A stretch of 41,037 nucleotides of DNA from Anaerolineales bacterium (GTDB lineage Bacteria; Chloroflexota; Anaerolineae; Anaerolineales; UBA11579), in assembly GCA_024710875.1 (NCBI GenBank), contig JANJTX010000024.1:1-41037 (forward strand), read 5' to 3'. The notes under the pieces were generated by a model. It did not search any database. It saw nothing but the letters and a program-made list of their open reading frames with translations, and was not told the origin of the DNA. A program made the position numbers and the translations under genes. Below are positions 1 to 9,417 of this stretch, piece by piece (positions within the stretch are counted from its first letter, which is position 1; the number at the start of each line of letters is the position of its first letter).

Positions 1-2
1 GA

Positions 3-296
3 GTGGAAGCAAGTATGGGGCGGTTGGTGGGCGTGTATCAGAATGTCCGCACTCATATCGTAATGCTTGGGTTCTTGTGCAATTATCTGGGTGGAGAACT
101 GAAAACAAGCCCAGAAAGCCTTGCAGTCGAATGGGTTGCGCGAGAGGCTGTGTTGGAGAGAATCACCGTGCCTTTCATCTGGCAGCGAATGAAAGATAAA
201 CTAGATTTTAGCGGGCAGGTAATCTACCGTGCATATCGCAATGAGCGCGGGGATTTGCACTCAAGCTATGAGGTGCTGGAAGAAACCTGGGTTTAG
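3..296 (+). CDS. NUDIX-family hydrolase, C-terminal fragment (5' end outside window)
   Basis: Reading frame is open to the window edge. VGVYQN...GFLCNYLGGELKTSPES..VEWVAREAVLERIT resembles the C-terminal part of NUDIX hydrolases; the Nudix box itself is not in the window. Confidence 0.5.
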   Translation: MEASMGRLVGVYQNVRTHIVMLGFLCNYLGGELKTSPESLAVEWVAREAVLERITVPFIWQRMKDKLDFSGQVIYRAYRNERGDLHSSYEVLEETWV

Positions 297-329
297 CGGA
301 ACGGCTGAAATTTGGGCCTGGTCATCCCC

Positions 330-357
330 TTGCGTTTTCTTTCACACTTGGTATAAT
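330..357 (+). promoter_or_regulatory. Candidate housekeeping promoter for rplS (TTGCGT -16 nt- TATAAT, extended TGG)
   Basis: TTGCGT at 330-335 and TATAAT at 352-357, preceded by TGG; about 50 nt upstream of the rplS ATG. Confidence 0.55.
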
Positions 358-406
358 AATTCGCTGTGCCAATTGCAATGAGCAAACGAGATTTGAGGTA
401 ATCATC

Positions 407-757
407 ATGGACGAAATTCTGCGGTCTTTGGAAGCCCCGGTAAATGAAAATATCCCGGATTTGGGCCCCGGCGATGTGGTGAGTGTGCATGTGCGCATCA
501 AGGAAGGCGATCGCCAGCGCATTCAGGAATTTAAGGGAACTGTGCTGCGCGTCGGTGGCGGCGGTCAGGCGAAGACGTTCACCGTGCGCCGGGTAGCCAG
601 CAACGGCGTGGGCGTGGAGCGTACCTTCCTCATGCGTTCTCCGATGGTGGAGAAGGTCGTGGTGGAACGGCACTCGCATGTGCGCCGTGCCAAGCTGTAT
701 TACCTGCGTGAACGCACCGGCAAGAAGGCGCGTCTCAAGCAGAAAATCAAGAACTGA
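407..757 (+). CDS. rplS: 50S ribosomal protein L19
   Basis: Protein has typical L19 motifs: PDLGPGDVVSVHVRIKEGDRQRIQEFKGTVLRVGGGG...TFTVRRVASNGVGVERTFLMRSPMVEKVVVERHSHVRRAKLYYLRERTGKKARLKQ. Confidence 0.97.
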   Translation: MDEILRSLEAPVNENIPDLGPGDVVSVHVRIKEGDRQRIQEFKGTVLRVGGGGQAKTFTVRRVASNGVGVERTFLMRSPMVEKVVVERHSHVRRAKLYYLRERTGKKARLKQKIKN

Positions 758-784
758 ACTGCGCCAAAGTTTACAGTTAGAATA

Positions 785-818
785 CACGGGTGTGGCTTGG
801 CCGCACCCGTGATTTTTT
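785..818 (+). terminator. Rho-independent terminator after rplS
   Basis: 12-bp stem CACGGGTGTGGC / GCCGCACCCGTG (one G-T wobble), 3-nt loop, then ATTTTTT. Confidence 0.8.
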
Positions 819-833
819 AACTCTGGAGGTTCA

Positions 834-1559
834 ATGGTAGCGCCTTTGATTGGTGTAACGACCCGGGCTTCGTTCAGCCAGCTTTACCAGATTGAGATGA
901 TTTCCAGCCCGCGTACGTATTGCGAGGCGTTAATTCGGGCGGGCGGGGTGCCGGTTTTGATCCCATTGAATTTGCCTCAGGAAGTGGCCCATGAATTGCT
1001 GGCCCGCCTGGATGGGGTGGTCTTTACCGGCGGTGGCGATATCGCCCGCGAACGCTTTGGCGGTGACGACCATGAAGCAATTTACGATGTTGACCCGCAG
1101 CGGGATGCGATCGAACTGGGCCTGGTGCAGGAACTGGCTGGCCGCGACCAGCCATTTCTGGGGATTTGCCGCGGCCTGCAAATCATGAATGTGGCCTTTG
1201 GCGGGTCATTATACACCCACATTCTTGAGCAAATGCCGAATGCGCAGGAGCACTCGTTTTTCCCCGGACATCCCTGGGATTACCGGGCGCACGCGGTGCA
1301 GGTGGCAGAGGGGACCCGGCTGGCCGAGATTGTTGGCGAACCGATATTGCAGGTGAACAGTCTGCATCATCAGGGCGTCCGGGAACTGGCTGCAGGGTTG
1401 AAAGCGGCGGCGCACGCTCCGGATGGGTTGGTAGAGGCGGTGGAGTTGCCGGAACATCGTTTTGGGCTGGCGGTGCAGTGGCACCCGGAATGGCTGCCTG
1501 ATGACCCGCAGATGCAGGCGATTTTCAGTAGATTTGTAGAGGCCTGTAGGAAGAAGTAA
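834..1559 (+). CDS. Gamma-glutamyl-gamma-aminobutyrate hydrolase family protein (peptidase C26, class I GATase-like)
   Basis: GVVFTGGGDI, FLGICRGLQIMNVAFGGSLYTHI and QWHPEW motifs. SD-like CTGGAGG upstream. Confidence 0.9.
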   Translation: MVAPLIGVTTRASFSQLYQIEMISSPRTYCEALIRAGGVPVLIPLNLPQEVAHELLARLDGVVFTGGGDIARERFGGDDHEAIYDVDPQRDAIELGLVQELAGRDQPFLGICRGLQIMNVAFGGSLYTHILEQMPNAQEHSFFPGHPWDYRAHAVQVAEGTRLAEIVGEPILQVNSLHHQGVRELAAGLKAAAHAPDGLVEAVELPEHRFGLAVQWHPEWLPDDPQMQAIFSRFVEACRKK

Positions 1560-2398
1560 TGACGAACAGTATTTCAGTTTCTGCGCACGGCCCGCTGGGC
1601 GTATTTGACTCCGGTGTTGGGGGGCTTTCGGTATTGCCGGCGATTCAAGCGCTCATGCCGCACGAAGATATCCTCTATTTTGCCGATCAGGGACATGTGC
1701 CGTACGGCCCGCGCCCGCTGGCAGAAGTACGCGATTTTTCAGAAGCGATTACTCGCTTTCTGTTGGACGAGGGCGCAAAATTGATTGTAGTTGCCTGCCA
1801 TACGGCCTCGGCGGCTGCCCTGATACACCTGCGCGCTACGTTCCCGGAAATACAGTTTGTGGGAATGGAACCGGCCGTGAAACCCGCCGCGGAGACGACT
1901 GATAGCGGTGTGGTGGGCGTGCTGGCGACGGCGGCGACTTTCCAGGGCGAATTGTACGCTTCGGTTGTGGAACGGTTTGCGCAGGATGTGCGGGTGCTGC
2001 CATCCACCTGCCCGGGGCTGGTGCGGCAGATTGAAGCGGGGGATTTGACCGGCCCGGAAACGCGCCGCATTCTGGAAGACGCGCTCGGGCCGATGCTGGC
2101 CGAAGGGATTGATGCCGTGGTGCTGGGCTGTACTCATTACCCGTTTGTGGCTGGCCTGATTGGGGAAATTGCCGGACCGGGGGTGCGGATTATTGAGCCT
2201 TCCGAGGCGATTGCGCGCCAGACCCAGCGGTTGCTGGTACAGAGCGACTTGGCCAGAGAGCCGGGGGACGCAGGAGTAACCCGCTACCTGACTAGCGGCG
2301 ACCCGGCTGTGATGCGACGCCAGATTGCAAACTTGCTGGGCGTTGCAGCGCAACCGGTGGGTTTGCAGTGGGAAGACGATGCCCGGTTGGTAGCCTGA
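1559..2398 (+). CDS. murI: Glutamate racemase
   Basis: GVFDSGVGGLSVL, PYGPRPLAEV, LIVVACHTASAAAL, DAVVLGCTHYPF motifs; shares one nucleotide with the upstream stop codon. Confidence 0.96.
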   Translation: MTNSISVSAHGPLGVFDSGVGGLSVLPAIQALMPHEDILYFADQGHVPYGPRPLAEVRDFSEAITRFLLDEGAKLIVVACHTASAAALIHLRATFPEIQFVGMEPAVKPAAETTDSGVVGVLATAATFQGELYASVVERFAQDVRVLPSTCPGLVRQIEAGDLTGPETRRILEDALGPMLAEGIDAVVLGCTHYPFVAGLIGEIAGPGVRIIEPSEAIARQTQRLLVQSDLAREPGDAGVTRYLTSGDPAVMRRQIANLLGVAAQPVGLQWEDDARLVA

Positions 2399-2410
2399 TA
2401 TTAAATAGCA

Positions 2411-2440
2411 CGGCCGGCGATACATCGCCGGCCGTTTTTA
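2411..2440. terminator. Hairpin terminator between convergent murI and BCCP genes
   Basis: Perfect 10-bp stem CGGCCGGCGA (2411-2420) / TCGCCGGCCG (2425-2434), TACA loop, followed by TTTTTA on the plus strand. Confidence 0.85.
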
Positions 2441-2456
2441 AAACGGATTGTTGCAA

Positions 2457-2963
2457 CTATTCTAAAGTCAACATCAATTGTTTTTGTTCCACGCTGTCTC
2501 CGGCCTTGACCTCGATCGCGGTAATCTTGCCGGCTCGGGGAGACTTCAGTTCATTCTGCATTTTCATGCTTTCCAAAACCACCAGTACGGAGCCTTTTTC
2601 AATCTCATCGCCGATGTTGACGGGTACCGCCACGACCAGCCCGGGCATCGGGGCTTTTAGGGTGAAGGCGCCGCCTTCATCGCTGGCCTGGCCGGCGGCA
2701 GCCTTCAGGCGCTTTTCGCGTTCATCTTCCACCTGGGCGGTGTACAGGGCGCCGCGCATCAGAACGTGCCAGTTTTCATCGTCCTGGTAGATGTGGCAAT
2801 CAAATGATTTGCCATCGACCAGCAGGCTGACAAGTTGCTGACCGGTCATAGCTTCGTAGTCCACATCATAGATAACGCCGTCCACGCTGACTTTGTTGTC
2901 TTTGAGGAGTTCGACAGTATATTGTTGCTCGCCAATGGTGGTGATGTATTTTTGATTCATCAT
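2457..2963 (-). CDS. Biotin carboxyl carrier protein of an acyl-CoA carboxylase / decarboxylase
   Basis: C-terminal biotinyl domain with VLVVLESMKMQNELKSPRAGKI; N-terminal linker precedes KAPMPGLVVAV. Confidence 0.92.
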   Translation of the reverse strand: MMNQKYITTIGEQQYTVELLKDNKVSVDGVIYDVDYEAMTGQQLVSLLVDGKSFDCHIYQDDENWHVLMRGALYTAQVEDEREKRLKAAAGQASDEGGAFTLKAPMPGLVVAVPVNIGDEIEKGSVLVVLESMKMQNELKSPRAGKITAIEVKAGDSVEQKQLMLTLE

Positions 2964-2976
2964 GGCTGGCTCCTAT

Positions 2977-3026
2977 GAGTTGGCCGTACCTGATTCGAAT
3001 TTGTGGTGATTCCCAACGGCCAACTC
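2977..3026 (-). promoter_or_regulatory. Inverted repeat / hairpin in the leader immediately upstream of the BCCP RBS
   Basis: Perfect 11-bp arms GAGTTGGCCGT (2977-2987) and ACGGCCAACTC (3016-3026) with a 28-nt loop, ending just before the minus-strand AGGAG. No T-tract follows. Confidence 0.6.
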
Positions 3027-3109
3027 TCAAAAGTAGTTCTTGGTGATCTGCTTAGGAGAACCGGCTGGAATTTGAAGGTAAACATGTTAGTAGACTTTCG
3101 GCAGGCAAC

Positions 3110-4627
3110 TTAGCGGTGCATCCGTTCGTAGCGGCCAACCCACTTCCAGTTGCTGGTGTCGCGTTTGCCGCGGCGAATGATGTGAGCGGCGCGCTCGGTT
3201 TGGCGATGCTCAGCCAGGGTGGCGAGAATGGCGGCCATTTCCGGGTAAAGCTCTTTGCCCTCTTCGGCGGCTTCCATCGAGAAACGTTCCTCTACAAATT
3301 TCGTGTCAAAGTTCCCAGCCATGAAGCGGTGCTGGCTTAACAAGTTCTGGTGAAAGGGGATGTTGGTGAGTACGCCGAGGACTTTGTATTCATCCAGAGC
3401 ACGGCGCATGCGCAAAATGGCCTGGGCACGGTTCTCGCCCCAGGTGATCACTTTGGACATCATCGGGTCGTAATAGGGGGTGATGCTGGCGCCGGTATCA
3501 ATTCCTGTATCCACCCGTACACCCGGCCCGGTCGGGACGGCATGCTTGTTGAGGGTGCCGGTGCTGGGCATAAAATTGTTGTAGGGGTCTTCGGCGTTGA
3601 CGCGGCATTCAATTGCCCAGCCGTTCATCTTGACATCGCTCTGGGTATAGCCGAGAGTTCGGCCGCGGGCGATGCGCAGTTGTTCGACCACGAGGTCAAT
3701 GCCGGTGACCAGCTCGGTGACCGGGTGTTCAACCTGAAGGCGGGTGTTCATCTCGAGAAAATAGAAGTTCTTGTCTTTATCCACAAGGCATTCAATCGTG
3801 CCGGCATTAACATAGTCTACGGATTTGGCGGCCAGCACGCCAATGGCTCCCATCTTCTGGCGAAACTCTTCATCATCGTTGATAAAGGGCGAGGGGGATT
3901 CTTCCAGCAGTTTCTGGTGGCGGCGCTGGATGGAGCACTCGCGTTCGCCGAGGTGAATGACATTGCCTTCGCTATCTGCCAGGACCTGAATTTCAATGTG
4001 GCGAGCGCCTTCAACCAGTTTTTCAAGGTAGACATTATCATCGCCAAAGGCGGCCAGAGCCTCGCGGCGAGCGCTTTCAATGGCACCGGGCAATTCGGCT
4101 TGGTCACGGACGGTGCGCATGCCCTTGCCGCCGCCGCCCGCGGTGGCTTTCACCAACACCGGCAGGCCGATTTTGATGGCAGCGTTGATAAGTTCATCGT
4201 CATTGAGTTTGCGGTCGCCGGGTGTGCCGGGCACGACCGGGACACCGGCGTCCATCATGATTTTACGGGCCATGCCCTTGTCGCCCATTTTGCGGATGGC
4301 TTCCGGGGAAGGGCCAATGAAGGTGATGCCTTCGTCGGCACAGAGTTGGGCGAATTCCGCTCGTTCGGCCAGAAAGCCATAGCCCGGGTGAACTGCTTCG
4401 GCACCAGATTTTTTGGCGACGGCGATGATTTTTTCCATCTGGAGATAGGATTCATTGGAAGGCGAGGGGCCGATGTGATAGGCCTCGGTCGCATAGCGTA
4501 CATGCAGGGCACGACGGTCCGCATCCGAATAAACGGCGACTGTTTTCAGGCCGAGTTCGCGGCAGGCGCGAATAACACGGACGGCGATTTCGCCCCGGTT
4601 GGCAATCAATACTTTGTTGAAGGTCAT
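3110..4627 (-). CDS. accC: Acetyl/propionyl-CoA carboxylase biotin carboxylase subunit
   Basis: KVLIANRGEIAVRVIRACRELG, KATAGGGGKGMR, EMNTRLQVEHPVTE motifs. Confidence 0.95.
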   Translation of the reverse strand: MTFNKVLIANRGEIAVRVIRACRELGLKTVAVYSDADRRALHVRYATEAYHIGPSPSNESYLQMEKIIAVAKKSGAEAVHPGYGFLAERAEFAQLCADEGITFIGPSPEAIRKMGDKGMARKIMMDAGVPVVPGTPGDRKLNDDELINAAIKIGLPVLVKATAGGGGKGMRTVRDQAELPGAIESARREALAAFGDDNVYLEKLVEGARHIEIQVLADSEGNVIHLGERECSIQRRHQKLLEESPSPFINDDEEFRQKMGAIGVLAAKSVDYVNAGTIECLVDKDKNFYFLEMNTRLQVEHPVTELVTGIDLVVEQLRIARGRTLGYTQSDVKMNGWAIECRVNAEDPYNNFMPSTGTLNKHAVPTGPGVRVDTGIDTGASITPYYDPMMSKVITWGENRAQAILRMRRALDEYKVLGVLTNIPFHQNLLSQHRFMAGNFDTKFVEERFSMEAAEEGKELYPEMAAILATLAEHRQTERAAHIIRRGKRDTSNWKWVGRYERMHR

Positions 4628-4650
4628 GGCAAACGCTCCTGGGGTTCCCG

Positions 4651-6201
4651 CTACAGGGGAATGTTGCCGTGCTTTTTGGCGGGGTTGGAGTCGCGCTTGT
4701 TGGAGAGCATCTCAAGGGCGTTAATCAGGCGCGGGCGGGTGTCGTTAGGCTCGATGATGTCATCAATGAAGCCGCGCGAGGCGGCGACGTAGGGGTTGGC
4801 AAATTTGGCGCGGTACTCGGCAACCAGTTCGGCTTTGCGCGCGACCGGATCTTTGGCTTCGGCGATTTCCTTGCGGAAAATTATATTGACGGCGCCGTCC
4901 GGCCCCATTACTGCGATTTCCGCATTGGGCCAGGCAAGGTTGACATCGCCACGAATATGCTTGCTGCTCATCACGTCATAGGCGCCGCCATAGGCTTTGC
5001 GGGTAATGACGGTAAGCTTGGGAACTGTGGCTTCGCAATAGGCGTAAAGCAGCTTGGCGCCGGAACGGATGATGCCAGCATGTTCCTGGGCGGTGCCGGG
5101 CATGAAGCCGGGCACATCCTCCAGAGTGAGGATGGGGATGTTGAAAGAGTCGCAGAAGCGAATGAAGCGAGCTGCCTTTTCGGAGGCGTCAATGTCCAGT
5201 ACTCCGGCGAGGACCATGGGTTGGTTGGCGACGATGCCGATGACATGCCCGCCGAGGTGGGCAAAGCCGATAACGATATTGGCGGCATAGGCTTCGTGAA
5301 TTTCAAAGAATTCGCGATCATCGACAATCAGGCTGATTATGTCTTTGACATCGTAGGGTTTTCCGGGGTCATCGGGGATGACGGAGTCCAACTCGGCTTC
5401 ACGGCGCAGCGGGTCATCGCGCGTGGGTTTAAACGGTGGGTCTTCCATATTATTCTGGGGCAGGAAGCTTAACAACTTGCGGGTCATGTAGAGTGCATCG
5501 GCCTCACTATCGGCAGTGAGGTGGCACACGCCGGAGACTTCCGCATGCACGCTGGCGCCGCCGAGGTCTTCAAAAGAGACATCTTCGTGGGTAACGGCTT
5601 TGACGACCTCTGGCCCGGTGACGAACATATAGGATGAGTTCTTGACCATCAGGATGAAGTCGGTGAGGGCGGGCGAGTACACCGCCCCGCCGGCGCACGG
5701 GCCCATAATGGCGCTGATTTGAGGGATGACACCGGAAGAGAGGGTGTTGCGCAGGAAGATATCGGCATAGCCGCCGAGCGAGATGACGCCTTCCTGGATG
5801 CGCGCGCCACCTGAGTCGTTTAGGCCAATGATCGGCGCGCCGTTGCGGAGGGCCATTTCTTGAATCTTTACGATTTTTTCGGCATGCACTTCGCCCAGGC
5901 TGCCGCCAAAGACGGTGAAGTCCTGACTGTATACGTAAATCAGGCGGCCATCAATAGTGCCCCAGCCGGTAACCACACTGTCGCCGGGGTACTTCTTGTC
6001 CTCCAGGCCAAAGTCGGTGGTGCGGTGGGTGACGAAGGCATCCAGCTCGCGGAAGGAGCCCTTATCCAGCAGCAGGTCAATCCGTTCGCGGGCCGTGAGG
6101 CGGCCGCGATGGTGCTGCGCATTGATGCGATCCTGCCCGCCCCCCAGGCGGCCTTCGGCCCGGCGTTCACGCAGTTCTTGTATCTTTGAGTTTTCGGTCA
6201 T
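4651..6201 (-). CDS. Acyl-CoA carboxylase carboxyltransferase subunit (propionyl-CoA carboxylase beta type)
   Basis: [70 protein letters not shown]. Start assigned to the internal ATG at 6201 ([14 protein letters not shown]), not the longer ORF at 6423. Confidence 0.93.
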   Translation of the reverse strand: MTENSKIQELRERRAEGRLGGGQDRINAQHHRGRLTARERIDLLLDKGSFRELDAFVTHRTTDFGLEDKKYPGDSVVTGWGTIDGRLIYVYSQDFTVFGGSLGEVHAEKIVKIQEMALRNGAPIIGLNDSGGARIQEGVISLGGYADIFLRNTLSSGVIPQISAIMGPCAGGAVYSPALTDFILMVKNSSYMFVTGPEVVKAVTHEDVSFEDLGGASVHAEVSGVCHLTADSEADALYMTRKLLSFLPQNNMEDPPFKPTRDDPLRREAELDSVIPDDPGKPYDVKDIISLIVDDREFFEIHEAYAANIVIGFAHLGGHVIGIVANQPMVLAGVLDIDASEKAARFIRFCDSFNIPILTLEDVPGFMPGTAQEHAGIIRSGAKLLYAYCEATVPKLTVITRKAYGGAYDVMSSKHIRGDVNLAWPNAEIAVMGPDGAVNIIFRKEIAEAKDPVARKAELVAEYRAKFANPYVAASRGFIDDIIEPNDTRPRLINALEMLSNKRDSNPAKKHGNIPL

Positions 6202-6619
6202 GATTTGCTCCAAAGTAAGTTTGCGCTTCTGGCAGGATGGGGGTTCCGTACAGGAGGATCCAGAAGGCGATTTGCAGTGCCAGGCTAAAAGCCCAGTTGC
6301 GGGTGACGAGGGTGTTTTCGGCAAGTACCAACCGGTTGAACCAATGGGCCAGCGCCATGATGATGATGAGCCAGTGGGCGTGTCTACCCGCCCAAGGCCG
6401 ACCTTGCCATAACCCGCGGGCAATGGCCAGCCCGCCCAGCACTTGCCCGAGGGCGGCCATTATGAGCAGCGGCGGCAGCCAAGCCGCCAGACCAAGCTGC
6501 TGCAGGAGCGGCAGGTTCAGGCCAATGAGAATAACACGGCTCAGTTGATAACCTGCAAACATTAACACGCCGACTGCCAGCAGCGTTACGCTCCAGGGGC
6601 GATTGGGTTTATTTTCCAA
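6167..6619 (-). CDS. Small integral membrane protein of unknown function (about 4 TM segments)
   Basis: Hydrophobic segments such as [24 protein letters not shown] and [15 protein letters not shown]; in the same direction as neighbours, with short overlaps on both sides typical of an operon. Confidence 0.65.
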   Translation of the reverse strand: MENKPNRPWSVTLLAVGVLMFAGYQLSRVILIGLNLPLLQQLGLAAWLPPLLIMAALGQVLGGLAIARGLWQGRPWAGRHAHWLIIIMALAHWFNRLVLAENTLVTRNWAFSLALQIAFWILLYGTPILPEAQTYFGANHDRKLKDTRTA

Positions 6620-7106
6620 GGCTGGCTACGTAGCGTTCAAGGTCGGGTTGGTGGTCGAGGTAATGCCCTACGGTGTTGCCGCCCATCAGGCGGAAAGGTG
6701 AACGCTCGTTTTCGGGGTCGTGGCTGGCATCATTGAAGGATTGGTCGGTGTGGGTCAGGACAAAAGTCTCAATGCGTTGCCAGTTGCGGTCCCACTCGGC
6801 CAGCACCCAGTCCAGCGGCAGGTCGTGGTGGGCGAGGTAGACCTGGTGATTCAAGGTGTCGAAATCGCGCAGGCTGGCAACCTGGCCGCCGGAGGCCATC
6901 AGCAGCAGGCGGGTAATGGCGTAGTTCTCCCACCAGAGCAGGTGGCAGATCAGGTCTTTGACGGACCAGTCGGCCTGGGGGCCGGGAATGGCCTGTAGCT
7001 CGACCGGTGACAGGTCTTGCCACATGCGGGCCATACCTGCCCGGGCAGTTTGAGCGGTGGCCAGAAAATCTTGCACGGCCATAGTTCGCGGGTATTGGTC
7101 GCTCAA
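6609..7106 (-). CDS. DinB-like / ClbS-DfsB family four-helix-bundle protein
   Basis: WSVKDLICHLLWWENYAI... and GGNTVGHYLDHQPDLERY pattern typical of DinB/DfsB folds. Confidence 0.7.
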   Translation of the reverse strand: MSDQYPRTMAVQDFLATAQTARAGMARMWQDLSPVELQAIPGPQADWSVKDLICHLLWWENYAITRLLLMASGGQVASLRDFDTLNHQVYLAHHDLPLDWVLAEWDRNWQRIETFVLTHTDQSFNDASHDPENERSPFRLMGGNTVGHYLDHQPDLERYVASLGK

Positions 7107-7127
7107 TGGATCCTCCTTAACTGTGGG

Positions 7128-8159
7128 TCAATCCAGGTCCAGAGTGATTTTACCGAGTTGCTCGCCGCGCTCCAGGCGGGCGTGCGCATCCTGAAATTCT
7201 TGCCAGGGGTAGGTTCGGTCAATCACGGGTTGAAGTTTACCTTCAAAGACCAGTGCCATCACGGTGCGGAAGTCGGCATGGGTGCCCATGGTGGAGCCGA
7301 TGAGGCTTAGGTGCTTGCCGAACAGATAGCGGTTGTCAAACTCAAATTTTGGCGCGCCGGTATTGCCGACAGTGAGCAGCCGCCCGCCTTTGCGCAGGGC
7401 ACGCAGGCTGTGGGGGTAGGTAGTCCCAACATTATCCACGACTACATCGACGCCATGTTTGTTGGTGAGTTGATAGACAGTCTTTGACCAATTCTCATCG
7501 GTTGAGCGGTCAATCAGGTGCTGGGCGCCCAGCGATTCGGCCAGGGCGAGTTTGGCGGCGTTAGCGCCCACCACATAGACTTCGGCGCCAGCCAGGCGTG
7601 CAATTTGGATGCTGGCCGAGTTTACCCCGCCGGAGGCTCCGACGATGAGTACTTTTTCGGCCGGCCGGAGGTTGCCGCGCACAATCAGTGAGTGCCAGGC
7701 AGTCTGATATACCAGGGCAGCGGCAGCGGCGGCGTGGGGGTTAAAGCCAGCGGGCAGGGGCAGGGCGTTGGTAGCCGGAACGACGACGAACTCAGCGTAG
7801 GTACCGGGGATGGTTTCGCCGAGCAGGTGCCAGTTGCGGCACTGGTTATCCAATCCTGCCAGGCAGTATTCGCAGGTGCCATCACTCAAGTTGGCATTAA
7901 TGACCACCGGCATGCCAATTTCAAGGCCGGAGACCCCCGGGCCAAGCCCGGCGACCACCCCGGCGCCATCTGAGCCGAGGATGTGGGGGTAGGCCAGTTG
8001 AATACCGGGCCAGCCAGCACGCACCCAGAGGTCCAGGCGATTAAGCGCGGCAGCCTGAATCTGGACGAGGACTTCATTCGGGCCGGGGGCGGGCGTTTCC
8101 ACTTCCCCAAAGTCGAGCGTCTCTGGGCCGCCGTGCTGGTGGAGCAGGATTGCTTTCAT
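7128..8159 (-). CDS. Zinc-type alcohol dehydrogenase / quinone oxidoreductase family protein (MDR)
   Basis: GxDGAG, CEYCLAGLDNQC structural-zinc-like cysteines, VLIVGASGGVNSASIQIARLAGAEV Rossmann motif. Confidence 0.9.
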   Translation of the reverse strand: MKAILLHQHGGPETLDFGEVETPAPGPNEVLVQIQAAALNRLDLWVRAGWPGIQLAYPHILGSDGAGVVAGLGPGVSGLEIGMPVVINANLSDGTCEYCLAGLDNQCRNWHLLGETIPGTYAEFVVVPATNALPLPAGFNPHAAAAAALVYQTAWHSLIVRGNLRPAEKVLIVGASGGVNSASIQIARLAGAEVYVVGANAAKLALAESLGAQHLIDRSTDENWSKTVYQLTNKHGVDVVVDNVGTTYPHSLRALRKGGRLLTVGNTGAPKFEFDNRYLFGKHLSLIGSTMGTHADFRTVMALVFEGKLQPVIDRTYPWQEFQDAHARLERGEQLGKITLDLD

Positions 8160-8260
8160 CTAAAAACCTCACAATTCTTGTGGAGATTATAACTGCCGTA
8201 GAGTCCGGGCAGGTGGGGCGGGGTACAATACAGTTATCCTTGGAACTCTGGAGTGCGACG

Positions 8261-8638
8261 ATGATGGCTTCTTTTATCCATGCGCGTTTGGCAAATACGG
8301 TTGGGATGTACTTCCTGCTACTGGCTCTTTGGGGGTTCTGGCGGTTCTTTCGCAAGGAGGGCCTGAATGACGCGTTTCGCGGGGCGCTAGTAGTCGGTGA
8401 GTTGCTGGTAATCTTTCAGGCGTTGCTGGGCGGCTACCTGTGGATCGTGGGGCTGCGGCCGGCGCGGACGATCCATCTGTTGTATGGAATTCTTATTCCC
8501 GCCATGATACCGGGAGCCTATGCCTTTACCAAGAGCCGCAGTGGGCGGGCAGAAATCCTGATTCATGCAACTGCTTTGCTGATTGGGGTGGGTTTGACCA
8601 TCCGGGCCTCGTTCACGGGAGAGGTGTTCCTGCCCTGA
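8261..8638 (+). CDS. Small integral membrane protein of unknown function
   Basis: Multiple hydrophobic segments. Start placed at the ATG at 8261 with an upstream GGAG; the ORF-track start at 8150 would overlap the divergent dehydrogenase start. Confidence 0.6.
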   Translation: MMASFIHARLANTVGMYFLLLALWGFWRFFRKEGLNDAFRGALVVGELLVIFQALLGGYLWIVGLRPARTIHLLYGILIPAMIPGAYAFTKSRSGRAEILIHATALLIGVGLTIRASFTGEVFLP

Positions 8639-8711
8639 TTGAATAGGGCAGGACAGCGAATGCTTATTCAGCAAAACGGGGCAGATTTGGCGTTTGATGA
8701 CCTGATTTGAC

Positions 8712-8740
8712 TTGTTTGGGTTTTGCTCTTGTGATAGAAT
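8712..8740 (+). promoter_or_regulatory. Candidate promoter for the Rieske/cyt b/cyt c operon (TTGTTT -17 nt- TAGAAT, extended TGA)
   Basis: TTGTTT 8712-8717, 17-nt spacer, TGA+TAGAAT with the -10 at 8735-8740; about 40 nt upstream of the first ATG. Confidence 0.5.
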
Positions 8741-8781
8741 CCGCAAAGATTTTTCCAAGTTGGAGATGAGGAGTAGCGTGC

Positions 8782-9357
8782 ATGAGTGAAGCAACCGCTT
8801 CTAGCGAAACAGTTGACGCGGGTACGGAGCAGTTGGCCGTTAACCGCCGGGAATTTTTGAACCTGGCCTGGCTGGCCTCGCTGGGGTTTCTAACACTTCA
8901 ATTGGGTGGTTACACAATTGTGTTTGCATACCCGCGCTTCAAGGAAGGTGAATTTGGCGGCATTTTCACCTACGGGCCGGTTTCCAGCCTGCCGGAAGTG
9001 AACTCTTCGCCGGAAAACTACCCCAAAGTGAAAATGTGGATTACGCGCACGGACGAGGGCCTGCTGGCGCTTTATAAAGTGTGCGTCCACCTCGGGTGTT
9101 TGTACGGTTGGAACGACCAGGAAGTAAAGTTCATTTGTCCCTGCCACGGCTCACAGTATGAATATAACGGGGACTATCGTTCCGGGCCGGCCCCGCGCAG
9201 CCTGGACCGTTTTGTAATTCGGATTGTGGATGGCGAGACTGGCGAAGAATTGGCGGTTACGCCGGATGATGGCGGGCCGGTGCCAATTCCGGATAACCCG
9301 AATGCGATCGTGCAGGTGGATACCGGCGCAAAGATCATTGGCGAGCCGCATGCTTAA
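8782..9357 (+). CDS. Rieske [2Fe-2S] iron-sulfur protein of a cytochrome bc/b6f-type complex
   Basis: CVHLGC...CPCHGSQY cluster-binding motifs, N-terminal hydrophobic anchor, adjacent to a cytochrome b gene. Confidence 0.93.
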   Translation: MSEATASSETVDAGTEQLAVNRREFLNLAWLASLGFLTLQLGGYTIVFAYPRFKEGEFGGIFTYGPVSSLPEVNSSPENYPKVKMWITRTDEGLLALYKVCVHLGCLYGWNDQEVKFICPCHGSQYEYNGDYRSGPAPRSLDRFVIRIVDGETGEELAVTPDDGGPVPIPDNPNAIVQVDTGAKIIGEPHA

Positions 9358-9417
9358 GGTCGAGTTTGGGGCATCGGCCACAGCGAGTACACCCCGCGTG
9401 TCTGGAGAGTAGAGAAG

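Noticed and set aside
293-787. 164-aa minus-strand ORF over rplS
   Set aside because: Fully antisense to rplS and overlaps its promoter and terminator.
3350-4792. 480-aa plus-strand ORF opposite the biotin carboxylase
   Set aside because: Antisense to a convincing accC; the long open frame is a by-product of high-GC codon usage and the translation resembles no family.
4669-5472. 267-aa plus-strand ORF opposite the carboxyltransferase gene
   Set aside because: Same antisense GC-codon effect; no RBS and no family features.
6202-6423. N-terminal 74-aa extension of the carboxyltransferase ORF
   Set aside because: Low-complexity, antisense-like sequence within the upstream membrane-protein gene; the conserved protein starts at MTENSK (6201).
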